Shown here one piece after another: positions 33,993-42,629 of a stretch of DNA of 64,000 nucleotides (the first letter of the stretch is position 1; every line of letters begins with the position of its first letter). The notes beneath the pieces were generated by a model. The model ran no database searches and was not told the origin of the DNA. It was given only the letters and a program-made list of their open reading frames with translations. The stretch is from JAENVU01 sp046598395. Lineage in GTDB: Bacteria > Actinomycetota > Acidimicrobiia > IMCC26256 > JAENVU01. The stretch covers positions 151,806-215,805 of the forward strand of contig JBKJIQ010000040.1 of NCBI GenBank assembly GCA_046598395.1, in the 5' to 3' direction. A program made the translations under genes and the position numbers.

Positions 33993-34917
33993 CCAACCAA
34001 GCGACTCCGACCACGAAGAACCCGAGCACATTGGGCCCAACCCCGATGGGCCCAACCCCGATGGGCCCAACCCCGACCGGCCCGTCCAACTCGACCTCGA
34101 CACGGCGATCAGCGCCGAGCTCGACGGCGAGTTTGGCGCATATGCCACCGAAATCGGCCGCAATCCGTCGGGGCTGCTCGCCGAGATCACGGCACAGCCG
34201 GGTTATGCCGACCGCCGAGCCACGTTGCAAGGCGTTCGCGATCAGCTGCGTGAGCCCGCCGCCGCGCTCGACGACGTGACCCGGCGCCGACTCCTCGCAC
34301 TGGCGTCCACCGATGCGATCGTGGCCGGTGCGCCGAGCCACGCCACTCCCCATTCCCGCACGCGCCACACTGCGTCGAATCGCGGCGGGTCGACTCGCCT
34401 CACCGCGGCCGCCGCAATCTTGCTGGTAGTGCTCGGCGGTGGAGTGTTCCTCGCCACCCGCGGGCCCGATCATGCCCGCCTCGACGCCGCGAAGACGGCA
34501 GGTGGGACCATCGGTCGCGCTCGCGAGGGCGACCTCGGCGATATCGGCAATCTGAGCAACCCGTCCACATTGGACCGACTCATCGGGGGCCCGGGGGTTC
34601 CCGACAGTTCACAATCTCAGAGCAGCGCCGAACGGAGCGCGGCACCGATCCTCGGCTCCGAAAGCACCGCCGCGTCCGATGCCGACGCATCCCGGGTGAG
34701 GGGTTTCCAGCCCGACACGGCTGCGGGGGCGAATCCGAAACAGGTCCAAGCCTGCGCCAAGCAGTACGCCGCGCAGGGGACCGTCCGCTTCACGGCGTCG
34801 GGGGTCTACCAGGGCCAGCCCGCAGCCGTGCTGGGCGTGGTGGTAGGAAACTCCACCATCGTGTTCGTCGTGGCGGCAGCCGACTGCGACACCGTCTTGT
34901 TCTCGGTGTCACGCTGA
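33985..34917 (+). CDS. Membrane anti-sigma factor-like protein
   Basis: 310 aa from ATG 33985. An acidic N-terminus contains a triple GPNPD repeat (DNA unit of 15 bases, near 34036-34080). A cytoplasmic helical part follows (DTAISAELDGEFG, RRATLQGVRDQL). One membrane helix lies near residues 139-158 (LTAAAAILLVVLGGGVFLA). The outer domain is Ser/Ala-rich, with two Cys. There is no clear zinc-binding HxxxCxxC motif. The role as anti-sigma is inferred from overlap with the sigma gene and from topology; it corresponds in place to Rv3912. Confidence 0.75.
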   Translation: MSDQPSDSDHEEPEHIGPNPDGPNPDGPNPDRPVQLDLDTAISAELDGEFGAYATEIGRNPSGLLAEITAQPGYADRRATLQGVRDQLREPAAALDDVTRRRLLALASTDAIVAGAPSHATPHSRTRHTASNRGGSTRLTAAAAILLVVLGGGVFLATRGPDHARLDAAKTAGGTIGRAREGDLGDIGNLSNPSTLDRLIGGPGVPDSSQSQSSAERSAAPILGSESTAASDADASRVRGFQPDTAAGANPKQVQACAKQYAAQGTVRFTASGVYQGQPAAVLGVVVGNSTIVFVVAAADCDTVLFSVSR

Positions 34918-35026
34918 CCCCAGTGGTCCGCCCCCGCGGCAACGGGCGTCAACCGCAGGAGCCTCTCCGGCCCGACCTCACAGCACCGCTCGCGGGTAAC
35001 GTGCCCCGCCGAGCCCGGAGGCGCAC

Positions 35027-35308
35027 ATGAGTGAGTGGACTGTCCAAGCTGCCGACACGATCGAAAAGACGATCAGTGCCGTCCGCGACCGTACGGTCGA
35101 ACCGGCCAATCGGGCCGCCAACGCGATCGTCTACGGCGTCCTCGCCGTGTGCTGCGTGCTCACGGCGCTCTTGCTGATCTCCGTCGTGATCTTCCGCCTG
35201 TTGAGCTTCGTCTTTCCCGTCTGGGCCACCTGGGTGATTCTCGGCGGAATCTTCATCGCGGCGGGGTTGTTTTGCTGGACCCGTCGTGCTGGAGAATCTC
35301 GTGCCTGA
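35027..35308 (+). CDS. Small membrane protein, hypothetical
   Basis: 93 aa from ATG 35027, with GGAGG upstream. An amphipathic N-terminus (AADTIEKTISAVRDRTVEPANRA) leads to two adjacent membrane helices (VYGVLAVCCVLTALLLISVV and ATWVILGGIFIAAGLF), ending in a basic tail. It resembles small two-helix envelope proteins found beside trxB in other actinomycetes. It overlaps trxB by 8 bases. Confidence 0.75.
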   Translation: MSEWTVQAADTIEKTISAVRDRTVEPANRAANAIVYGVLAVCCVLTALLLISVVIFRLLSFVFPVWATWVILGGIFIAAGLFCWTRRAGESRA

Positions 35309-36245
35309 GCACCATGAAGTTGTGGTCGTTGGATCCGGCCCCGCCGGGCTCACCGCCGCGGTGTATACCGCTCGGGCGAACTTGGCTCCGGTGGTGGTCG
35401 AAGGCCTCGCCGCCGGCGGCCAGCTGATGCTCACCACAGAGGTCGAGAACTACCCCGGGTTCCCCGACGGGATCATGGGTCCGGATCTCATGCTCCGCTT
35501 CCGCGAGCAGGCCGGCCGGTTCGGCACCCGTTTCATTACTGCCGACGCCGACGCGGTCGACCTTTCGGTCCGTCCGTTTCGCATCACGGTGGGTGATCTC
35601 GAGCTCACTGCGGAGTCCGTGATCATTTCTACCGGGGCTTCTGCACGAATGATCGGACTTCCGAACGAATCGCGGCTCTTGGGGCATGGTGTCTCGACTT
35701 GTGCAACCTGTGATGGTTTCTTCTTCCGCGATCATGAGATCGCGGTCGTGGGCGGTGGCGATTCCGCGTTGGAAGAAGCAACATTTCTCACCAAGTTCGC
35801 GTCCAAGGTCACGGTGATCCACCGACGCGACGAACTCCGGGCTTCCAAGATCATGCAGGACCGTGCGCTTGCCAACCCGAAGATCGAGTTTCGGTGGAAC
35901 GCGGAGGTGGTCGACGCGTTCGGCGACACGAAGCTCGAGGGAGTGGCCCTGCGCGACACCGTCACCGGCGAGGAGTCATGGCTCGCCGTCACCGGCCTCT
36001 TCGTTGCTATTGGCCACACCCCGAACACCAGTCTGTTCACCGGTCAGCTCGAGCTTGACGACAACGGTTACATCGTCACCGCGCCGGACTCCACCGCCAC
36101 TTCGCTCGACGGTGTCTTTGCATGCGGTGATGTCCAGGACCACACGTACCGTCAAGCGATCACCGCGTCGGGCAGCGGCTGCATGGCCGCGATCGAGACC
36201 GAGCGTTGGCTCGAAACCACGAAACATCTCGCCGCGCAATCGTGA
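35301..36245 (+). CDS. trxB: Thioredoxin reductase
   Basis: 314 aa from GTG 35301, chosen over GTG 35286 because GGAGA lies at the right distance. FAD site VVGSGPAGLTAAVYTARA; redox motif CATC at residues 134-137; NADPH site VGGGDSALEEA; C-terminal FAD segment ACGDVQDHTYRQAITASGSGCMAA. It reduces thioredoxin with NADPH. trxA follows 119 bases later. Confidence 0.97.
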   Translation: MPEHHEVVVVGSGPAGLTAAVYTARANLAPVVVEGLAAGGQLMLTTEVENYPGFPDGIMGPDLMLRFREQAGRFGTRFITADADAVDLSVRPFRITVGDLELTAESVIISTGASARMIGLPNESRLLGHGVSTCATCDGFFFRDHEIAVVGGGDSALEEATFLTKFASKVTVIHRRDELRASKIMQDRALANPKIEFRWNAEVVDAFGDTKLEGVALRDTVTGEESWLAVTGLFVAIGHTPNTSLFTGQLELDDNGYIVTAPDSTATSLDGVFACGDVQDHTYRQAITASGSGCMAAIETERWLETTKHLAAQS

Positions 36246-36364
36246 CTCGGCCCTCACCTGGACCGAGCGGTCGGGAATGGGGAGACACCCTTTCTCGGTT
36301 GGTCTGATCACTACAATCGCCAAGCCCCCGGTGCCGATGCACCACTTCTGAAAGGAAAGTTGCC

Positions 36365-36694
36365 GTGGCTGACAACATCCTCACGCTCTCCGACGCAACG
36401 TTTTCCGAAAGCATTGGTAGCTCCGAGCAACCCATCGTGGTGGATTTCTGGGCTGAGTGGTGTGGCCCCTGCAAGATGATCGCGCCCGCACTGGAAGAAA
36501 TTGCCAGTGAGCAGGCCGGCAAGTTGACCGTAGCCAAACTCAATGTCGACGAAAATCCCGACACCGCACGCCAATACGACGTCATGAGTATCCCCACACT
36601 GCTCGTGTTCCAGGGCGGCGAACCGGTGAAGCGACTCGTCGGCGCGAAGGGCAAGGGGCAGCTCCTCCAGGATCTGTCCGAGTTCATCGGCTGA
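36365..36694 (+). CDS. trxA: Thioredoxin
   Basis: 109 aa from GTG 36365, after GAAAGGAAAG. The active site WCGPC is at residues 32-36 in VDFWAEWCGPCKMIAPALEEIA, and the cis-Pro is in MSIPTLLVF. Full length, no signal peptide, so cytosolic. Substrate of the adjacent TrxB. Confidence 0.98.
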   Translation: MADNILTLSDATFSESIGSSEQPIVVDFWAEWCGPCKMIAPALEEIASEQAGKLTVAKLNVDENPDTARQYDVMSIPTLLVFQGGEPVKRLVGAKGKGQLLQDLSEFIG

Positions 36695-36727
36695 GACCGC
36701 GTTGCACGCCGTGCCCTCCGGTTCAGC

Positions 36728-37732
36728 GTGAGCGCGACCTCGGTCCTGCGGACCGGCGATCGCGGCGATGCCGTTCGCGATCTTCAACATCGTCTGACCG
36801 TGGCCGGTTTTGGCGTGCCGTCGGCGGAACTTTCCACCTTCGGCCCCGAAACCGAGCGGGTGGTGCGCGCCTTCCAGACCCATCGCAAGGTGCGCGTCGA
36901 CGGAGTCGTCGGACCTGAGACGTGGTCGGTACTGGTCGAGAGTGGCTTCGCGCTCGGGGACCGGCTGCTCTACCAACGATCCCCGAACCTCCGCGGCGAT
37001 GATGTCACCGCGTTACAACGAACCCTCAACCGACTCGGCTTCGATGCCGGCCGTGAGGATGGCATTCTTGGTCCCGAGACCGCGGGAGCGTTGCGCGAGT
37101 ACCAACGGAATGCCGGGCTCAGCGTCGACGGCATCGCTGGTCCCGCCACCCTCGACGCCTTCAAACGGGTGGAGGCCATGGCCGACGGATCCGTGGCGAG
37201 TGTCCGCGAACGAGACGAACTTCGTCGTCCCGGAGGGCTGACCGGCCGGCGGATTTACGTCGCGGTTCACCCCGGTTTTGATCAAGTGGGAACCCCCCTC
37301 AGCCAGGCACTCACCCAAGCGGGCGCCGAAGTTATGGCCGATCTTTCGGGCGCGGACGACCATCAACTCGCGCAGCGCGCCAACCGCTGGCGGGCCGACC
37401 TGTTCCTGGCACTGCGACCCGGAGATCGTCCAACCTCGCAGTGCCTGTACTTCGCGTCGGGCGACTTCCAGTCAGAACGCGGACACCACGCGGCGACCAT
37501 CATCGCCGAGGAACTCGCCAACACCGTCGCCTGCCTCGCGGAACAGCCCGGCGATGTCAGCGGAGTGTCCTACGCGGTTCTCAGAGAAACTCGGATGGCC
37601 GCGGTTGTCTGTGGCCTCGGTGATGCGGCCGCCGAACATCTAGCTGCAATCCTCGCCCAGTCGAGGGAGGTCGGCGCGGCAATCAGCTGTGGGGTCCGCC
37701 GGACCTTCGACGAGGCGAGCTCACCCGCCTAG
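36728..37732 (+). CDS. CwlM-like protein: two peptidoglycan-binding domains plus degenerate amidase
   Basis: 334 aa from GTG 36728, with no signal peptide. Two PG_binding_1 domains (about 5-65 and 80-142) have GDAVRDLQHRL and DDVTALQRTLNRLGF. The C-terminal domain (about 172-325) follows amidase_3 order (IYVAVHPGFD, RANRWRADLFLALRP, VSYAVLRETRMAAVVCGLG). The usual DPGHGG and IHxN zinc motifs are replaced, so catalysis is doubtful. In mycobacteria the gene at this place, cwlM, encodes a cytoplasmic regulator of MurA activated by phosphorylation; a similar non-enzymatic role is inferred here. It converges on parB. Confidence 0.85.
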   Translation: MSATSVLRTGDRGDAVRDLQHRLTVAGFGVPSAELSTFGPETERVVRAFQTHRKVRVDGVVGPETWSVLVESGFALGDRLLYQRSPNLRGDDVTALQRTLNRLGFDAGREDGILGPETAGALREYQRNAGLSVDGIAGPATLDAFKRVEAMADGSVASVRERDELRRPGGLTGRRIYVAVHPGFDQVGTPLSQALTQAGAEVMADLSGADDHQLAQRANRWRADLFLALRPGDRPTSQCLYFASGDFQSERGHHAATIIAEELANTVACLAEQPGDVSGVSYAVLRETRMAAVVCGLGDAAAEHLAAILAQSREVGAAISCGVRRTFDEASSPA

Positions 37733-38592
37733 CCAGTGATCTCTTTATAGATCCGCTCGAGGTCTTCGAGGTCCGAGAACTCAATCGTGATCTTGCCCCG
37801 CTTGGAACTCATCGAGACATGCACCCGCGTATCGAGATGGTCGCCGAGCAGACCTTCGAGTTCGGTCAACCCCGGAGGCCGCAGGGGATTCGTCGCTCGG
37901 GCTGCGTCGGTTTTGGGCCCCTTGGCTTCGGAGTCGCCAGACCCCTTCACCGCTTCCTCGACCGCCCGCACCGACCAACCTTCGGCGACGATGGTGGCGG
38001 CAAGTCGTTCTTGCAACGCGCGATCTGGCGTTGACAGCAGGGCACGAGCATGACCCATCGACAACGCTCCGTCGCGCACCAAACGCTGCACCGACGGTGG
38101 GAGCTGGAGTAGACGAAGCGTGTTGGTCACCGCTGTCCGGCTTTTCCCAACGCGAGTCGCCACATCTTCATGGGTCAGTGAAAAATCTTCGATCAGCTGT
38201 TGGAAGGCCGCCGCCTCCTCCAGTGCGTTCAAGTCTGACCGATGGACGTTCTCAACCAACGCCTGCTCGAGCGCGGCGACGTCGTCGCTGTCACGAATCA
38301 GTGCCGGAATGCGGGTAAGTCCCAGGCGCCGAGCAGCCCGCCAGCGGCGCTCGCCGGCGATGAGCTCGAACTCTTCACCCATGGGTCGAACGAGCACCGG
38401 TTGCAAGATCCCCACCTCGCGAACCGACTCGGTGAGGGCGTTGAGCAACTCCTCGTCGAACCGTTCTCGGGGTTGGTATTGATTCGGACGGATGGCCGCG
38501 ACCTCGATCTCGCGCAACCCTCCACTGGAATCCATCGTGCCCGTGGGGATCAGAGCACCGAGTCCCTTACCCAGTCCGCCGCGTCGCGCCAT
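37729..38592 (-). CDS. parB: Chromosome partitioning protein ParB
   Basis: 287 aa. CTP-binding motifs GERRWRAARRLG and ENVHRSDLNALEEA are present, and the helix-turn-helix LTHEDVATRVGKSRTAVTNTLRLLQLP binds parS. The C-terminal dimerisation part ends ITIEFSDLEDLERIYKEITG. It loads at parS as a CTP-dependent sliding clamp. The ATG at 38592 lies within the end of parA (26-base overlap). Confidence 0.97.
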   Translation of the reverse strand: MARRGGLGKGLGALIPTGTMDSSGGLREIEVAAIRPNQYQPRERFDEELLNALTESVREVGILQPVLVRPMGEEFELIAGERRWRAARRLGLTRIPALIRDSDDVAALEQALVENVHRSDLNALEEAAAFQQLIEDFSLTHEDVATRVGKSRTAVTNTLRLLQLPPSVQRLVRDGALSMGHARALLSTPDRALQERLAATIVAEGWSVRAVEEAVKGSGDSEAKGPKTDAARATNPLRPPGLTELEGLLGDHLDTRVHVSMSSKRGKITIEFSDLEDLERIYKEITG

Positions 38593-39856
38593 GGCTCACC
38601 TCCTTGGCCAGCTCCCGGTACGCAACCGCGCCTCGAGAGGTTGGATCGAACAGGATGATCGGCTGACCAAAAGACGGCGCTTCCGAGAGACGGACCGTAC
38701 GCGGAATCACCGTGAGATACACGGTCCGACCAAAATGGCTCCGGACTTCCTGTTCCACCTGGTCAGCCAGTTTGGTGCGGGCGTCGTACATCGTGAGCAC
38801 GATTCCTCGGACGTCGAGCGTGGGGTTGAGGTTTGTCCGCACCAGCGCAACGTTGCGAATGAGCTGGCTCAAACCCTCCAACGCGTAGTACTCGCACTGG
38901 ATCGGGACCAGCACGTCGTCGGCCGCTGCCAGACCATTCACCGTGAGGAGACCCAACGACGGCGGACAGTCGATCAGGATGTAGTCGTACTCATCGCGGA
39001 TCTCGTGGAGCGCCCGGCGAAGCTTGAGTTCCCGGCTGAACGCCGGAACCAACTCGATCTCGGCACCAGCGAGGTCAATCGTTGCTGGAGCGACGAACAG
39101 GTTCTTCAAGGAAGTGGGCTCAACACAATCTTCGACGGCCGCGTCGCTCATGATCACGTCATAGATCGAGGTCACGAGTTCCCGTGCGTTCACTCCGAGA
39201 CCGGTGGTCGCGTTGCCTTGAGGATCGAGATCTACGACCAGGACCCGGAAACCAGCTTCGGCAAGCGAAGCTCCGAGGTTGACGGAGGTGGTGGTCTTTC
39301 CCACCCCGCCCTTCTGATTCGCGATTGCGATGATCCGGGGGAGCTCCGAAGGAATCACCGGCTGATCCAGGTTGGGTTCGGGCTCCGACTCGGGTTCGGG
39401 TTCGGGTTCCGGTTCGCCGGATGCTGCACCAGGAGCTTCCGGCGCGTCTTCGCTCACCAGGCCCGTCGGCATATCGTCGGCCGCCGCCACGTTGGTCTCC
39501 GTCGTTGTGCTCTCCGGATCCGGGTCGGTCGGGCGCGTCTCGGACGTCATCGTCGAACCCCCGCTGGCAGCCGTCGGTCCGGCACTCGCGCTCTTTTCCC
39601 GTGTCACGGATGGGTCGTCCATCACTGGGCGGGCCTTCCCGCCAACTTGGTCGGAACGAGCAGGTGGGATCGTCGGGTCGACGGTTCCGCCGTACATGCG
39701 GCCCAGCCTGCTCCTACCCGGTGGGCGTGGGTTCTGATCGGCGCCACTTGGCGGTGGTGTGGGTTCGTGTTCCATCTCGGCCTCCGAAGGAGCCTCGTCT
39801 TTATGCCGAGTGCCAAACAGCTTTCGGCCGCGGCGCCTGGGTTCGACGGGATCCAT
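38567..39856 (-). CDS. parA: Chromosome partitioning ATPase ParA, with long disordered N-terminus
   Basis: 429 aa; ParA/Soj proteins are usually 250-330. The deviant Walker A KGGVGKTT is at residues 182-189, with VVDLDPQGNATTGLG and DYILIDCPPSLGLLT following. Residues 1-170 are an extension rich in Pro, Glu, Asp, Thr and Ser, including alternating Glu-Pro near 148-162. A strong GGAGGGG before ATG 39856 supports the long form. The two parS sites lie 33-85 bases upstream. Confidence 0.93.
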   Translation of the reverse strand: MDPVEPRRRGRKLFGTRHKDEAPSEAEMEHEPTPPPSGADQNPRPPGRSRLGRMYGGTVDPTIPPARSDQVGGKARPVMDDPSVTREKSASAGPTAASGGSTMTSETRPTDPDPESTTTETNVAAADDMPTGLVSEDAPEAPGAASGEPEPEPEPESEPEPNLDQPVIPSELPRIIAIANQKGGVGKTTTSVNLGASLAEAGFRVLVVDLDPQGNATTGLGVNARELVTSIYDVIMSDAAVEDCVEPTSLKNLFVAPATIDLAGAEIELVPAFSRELKLRRALHEIRDEYDYILIDCPPSLGLLTVNGLAAADDVLVPIQCEYYALEGLSQLIRNVALVRTNLNPTLDVRGIVLTMYDARTKLADQVEQEVRSHFGRTVYLTVIPRTVRLSEAPSFGQPIILFDPTSRGAVAYRELAKEVSHGATRRTG

Positions 39857-39888
39857 TCGCCCCTCCTGCCCAACAGACGGTTGAGCAA

Positions 39889-39904
39889 CGTTTCACGTGA
39901 AACA
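39889..39904. promoter_or_regulatory. parS site 1
   Basis: CGTTTCACGTGAAACA differs from the parS consensus TGTTTCACGTGAAACA at the first base only. It is between parA and rsmG and is bound by ParB. Confidence 0.9.
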
Positions 39905-39925
39905 TTCTCTGGGCCCCGCTCCGGA

Positions 39926-39941
39926 TGTTTCACGTGAAACA
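39926..39941. promoter_or_regulatory. parS site 2
   Basis: Exact parS consensus TGTTTCACGTGAAACA, 22 bases from the first site and 7 bases beyond the rsmG stop. A pair of parS sites near parAB by the origin is normal. Confidence 0.97.
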
Positions 39942-39947
39942 TCCGGG

Positions 39948-40574
39948 CTACCAAACGGGGTCCCTCAGCAAACGATTCTGGCGTCGAGGAAATTCCTCTC
40001 GGAGCGCCGAGTGCTTCTGCAGAATAACGAACGAAGCCCCCTCGCGCACGACTTGTCGCGGATTCCTCAGTCCGAGGAGTTCGAGTGGGTCCTCGGGCCA
40101 ACGGCGATCCGAGTATGGCCCGGGTGGTTCGCTCACGCTCAGAACTCCGCCGGGGGAGACAAACGCCGAGCCCAGCTCCGCAGTCATCGCAGGTGCGCCA
40201 AACGATCGGGCGACCACCAAAGGAAATCGTTCCCTGAGCGCAACATCGTGGCCCAACGTCTCTGCTCGTCCCTCCGCCACCGAAACGCGGTCCCCAACAC
40301 CGAGGCGACCGGCGGCAGTCCGGAGCCAAGCCGTACGACGAAGCTGGGAGTCGAGCAGGACCGCTTCGGAGTCCGCCCAGCGGAGCGCGAGAACCAAGCC
40401 GGGAATTCCCCCGCCACTTCCAAGGTCGAGAAACGATCCTGGGGCCTGATCGGCCTCGATCAGTTCGGACCAGGCTTCGGCGTGCGCAATATGACGCTCA
40501 ACCGGATCCGGGCCGAGGAATCCCAGTCGGCGAGCATCTTCGAGAACGACGCTCAGTGCGTCGCCCCTCGTCAC
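39948..40574 (-). CDS. rsmG: 16S rRNA (guanine-N7) methyltransferase RsmG
   Basis: 208 aa. The SAM-binding motif FLDLGSGGGIPGLVLAL (near residues 48-64) and the conserved VVARSFGAPAM are diagnostic of RsmG/GidB, which methylates G527 of 16S rRNA. Loss of this enzyme gives low-level streptomycin resistance in other bacteria. It overlaps jag by 4 bases (ATGA). Confidence 0.96.
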   Translation of the reverse strand: MTRGDALSVVLEDARRLGFLGPDPVERHIAHAEAWSELIEADQAPGSFLDLGSGGGIPGLVLALRWADSEAVLLDSQLRRTAWLRTAAGRLGVGDRVSVAEGRAETLGHDVALRERFPLVVARSFGAPAMTAELGSAFVSPGGVLSVSEPPGPYSDRRWPEDPLELLGLRNPRQVVREGASFVILQKHSALREEFPRRQNRLLRDPVW

Positions 40575-41563
40575 GTCGGGCGGATCACCACGTACCGCCG
40601 AGGGTCTTCCCCCTCGGAGGATGTCACCACGCCATCAACATCGTTCACGGCATCGTGGACGGTTTTACGGTCGATCGAGCCCATCGGCTCCATCGCCCGT
40701 TCCTCGCCCGTGCTGAGCACCTCGTCGACCACCGTGCGCGTGAAGGCGGCGAGCGCGGCGCGACGTTTGGCGCGGTAACCACCCACGTCGACCCGCACCC
40801 GGGCGGCGTGGCCGCCAGCCTCGCGCTGCACAACCGCTCGCGTCAGTTCCTCGATCGCAGAAAGCGTGGCGGCCTTCGGACCAACGAGCAGACCGAGTTC
40901 CGGACCCTCGACCTCGACTTCGATCGTCTCGTCGTCGATGGTGGAACTCACCGTGCCCTCGAGGCCCATCGCGCTCACGAGACCCAGGACAAAGTCCTCG
41001 GCGGCATCTGCCTGGTCTTCAACTGACACATTGCTCTCGTCCATGGCGGATGCCCCTTCATTCTGTTTCGATTGCGGTCTGGTGTGCGGCTCGTCCCTGG
41101 TGGGGTTCCGCCGCGGCTGATCCTGGTTTGATTGGCGATCCTCGCCGGGGGTCCCAGATTGGCCGCGGTCACTACCGCGTCCAGATTCCGAACTTCCCGT
41201 CCCGGAACCACCTCGCCCTCGACCTCCGCCGCCGCCCCGACTCGACGAGGCGCTCGCCGCCTCACCTTCGCCCGTTCGGCTGCCCGAACGGGCCTCGTTC
41301 TTGCGCCCTCTCCCTCGACCTCCGCCGCCGCCCCCGGGGCCATTTCGATTCCGGCCGCGCTTCTTGTCCTGGGGCTTTTCACGCGAGATCGGCTTCAGCC
41401 GTACCCGAATGCGAGCCTCGGTCCCCCCGAAGCGCCCCAAGAACCCCGACCTGGGTTCCTGGATGACCTCATGCTCGATGTCCTCCGCGTGGACACCCAG
41501 TTGGTCAAGCGCGACCTCGAGTGCCTCGGCCACGGTCTTACCGGTGGTCTGTACCCACTCCAT
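40571..41563 (-). CDS. jag: Jag/KhpB RNA-binding protein with large Arg-Gly-rich insert
   Basis: 330 aa. The Jag_N domain (1-55, VQTTGKTVAEALEVALDQLG) is followed by a low-complexity insert of about 110 residues rich in Gly, Arg and Ser. Then come a KH domain (LLVGPKAATLSAIEELTRAV) and an R3H domain (RRAALAAFTRTVVDEVL...MEPMGSIDRKTVHDAV). KhpB proteins bind RNA and influence cell elongation. The ATG follows directly after the yidC stop. Confidence 0.93.
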   Translation of the reverse strand: MEWVQTTGKTVAEALEVALDQLGVHAEDIEHEVIQEPRSGFLGRFGGTEARIRVRLKPISREKPQDKKRGRNRNGPGGGGGGRGRGRKNEARSGSRTGEGEAASASSSRGGGGGRGRGGSGTGSSESGRGSDRGQSGTPGEDRQSNQDQPRRNPTRDEPHTRPQSKQNEGASAMDESNVSVEDQADAAEDFVLGLVSAMGLEGTVSSTIDDETIEVEVEGPELGLLVGPKAATLSAIEELTRAVVQREAGGHAARVRVDVGGYRAKRRAALAAFTRTVVDEVLSTGEERAMEPMGSIDRKTVHDAVNDVDGVVTSSEGEDPRRYVVIRPT

Positions 41564-42622
41564 TTATCGTTTCCGCTTTCGGTTGCTACGTGCTCCACCG
41601 GAGCCTTGCGTCGATCCGTTTCCGTTCGATGTGTCCGGCGTGTTGGTGCCCGGCTTGCCGGTCCCAGCCTTTCCCGAACTTTTCGGGTCGGGTTTGCCCT
41701 CGGGCTTCCCGCCCGACTTTCCGGACGATCTTCCGGAAGGCTTTCCGTTCGAGGAGCCATTCGACTTACCGGGACCACTTCCTCCGGGCTTATTGCCGGC
41801 TCCCGACGACCGCCCGCCTCTGGACGGTTTGTCTCCCGGCGGAGCCTCATCTGGTACTTGACCCTTCTTGGTGGGCGGACCGGCCGCCGATCCGATCGTG
41901 CGCAGGACCACTTCCTGTTGGCCGATCTGCCAAAGGTTCGAGGTCAAGAAGTAGAGGACCACTCCGGAAGGAATCCCCCAGGAGATGAACCCGAACACGA
42001 TGGGGAAGACCTTGCTGATGATCGCCATCTGCGGATTGGGTGTGGTCTGGTTGCGCATTGTCTGGCGCTGCTGGAGGTACCCGGAGACGAGGACGAGGGC
42101 CACGAGGATCAAGTAGGGCCAGGCCTCACCGATTCCTGAACTCGTTGCCTTACTCGCCGACTTCGTCAGGTTCATACCGGCGAAGCTCATATGGGGCTTG
42201 CATTTGGCCGCGTTCGTAACGAAAGCGTCGCCACAAATGTCGGCGAACATCTTGGAGCCCGTCGGAATGTACTTCTGGATCTCGCGGAGCGTTTGGAACA
42301 ACGCGATGAAGACCGGCATCTGCAGCACCAAGGGGAGACATCCGCCGAGCGGATTGATCTGGTTCTCCTTGTAGAACTTCATCATCTCTTCGTTGAGCTT
42401 CTGGCGGTCGTTCTTGAACTTCGCCTGGAGTTTCTTGATCTCGGGCTGCACCCGCTGCATGGCGATCATCGATTTCGCCTGCTTGGCGGTCAGCGGAAAC
42501 AGGGCAAGACGCACCGCGACGGTCAAGAGGATGATCGCCACCCCGGAGTTCGGAATGACTGAATAGAAAAAGGCGAGTACTGATCCCAGTCCCTCGCGAA
42601 TGCTGTCCCATACGCCTTGCAT
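41564..42622 (-). CDS. yidC: Membrane protein insertase YidC/Oxa1
   Basis: 352 aa of the short, Gram-positive type. The conserved core is visible: VAIILLTVAVRLALFPLTAKQAKSM, then MMKFYKENQINPLGGCLPLVLQMPVFIALFQTL, and later helices around WPYLILVALVLVSGYL and FPIVFGFISWGIPSGVVLYFLTSNLW. Residues of about 255-352 are a disordered tail rich in Gly, Ser, Lys and Pro. It inserts proteins into the membrane, alone or with SecYEG. Confidence 0.95.
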   Translation of the reverse strand: MQGVWDSIREGLGSVLAFFYSVIPNSGVAIILLTVAVRLALFPLTAKQAKSMIAMQRVQPEIKKLQAKFKNDRQKLNEEMMKFYKENQINPLGGCLPLVLQMPVFIALFQTLREIQKYIPTGSKMFADICGDAFVTNAAKCKPHMSFAGMNLTKSASKATSSGIGEAWPYLILVALVLVSGYLQQRQTMRNQTTPNPQMAIISKVFPIVFGFISWGIPSGVVLYFLTSNLWQIGQQEVVLRTIGSAAGPPTKKGQVPDEAPPGDKPSRGGRSSGAGNKPGGSGPGKSNGSSNGKPSGRSSGKSGGKPEGKPDPKSSGKAGTGKPGTNTPDTSNGNGSTQGSGGARSNRKRKR

Positions 42623-42629
42623 CTGCGAA

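Noticed and set aside
39372..39440. Repetitive GGTTCG/GGCTCC stretch as a possible non-coding repeat
   Set aside because: It is the coding sequence of the Glu-Pro run in ParA on the minus strand.
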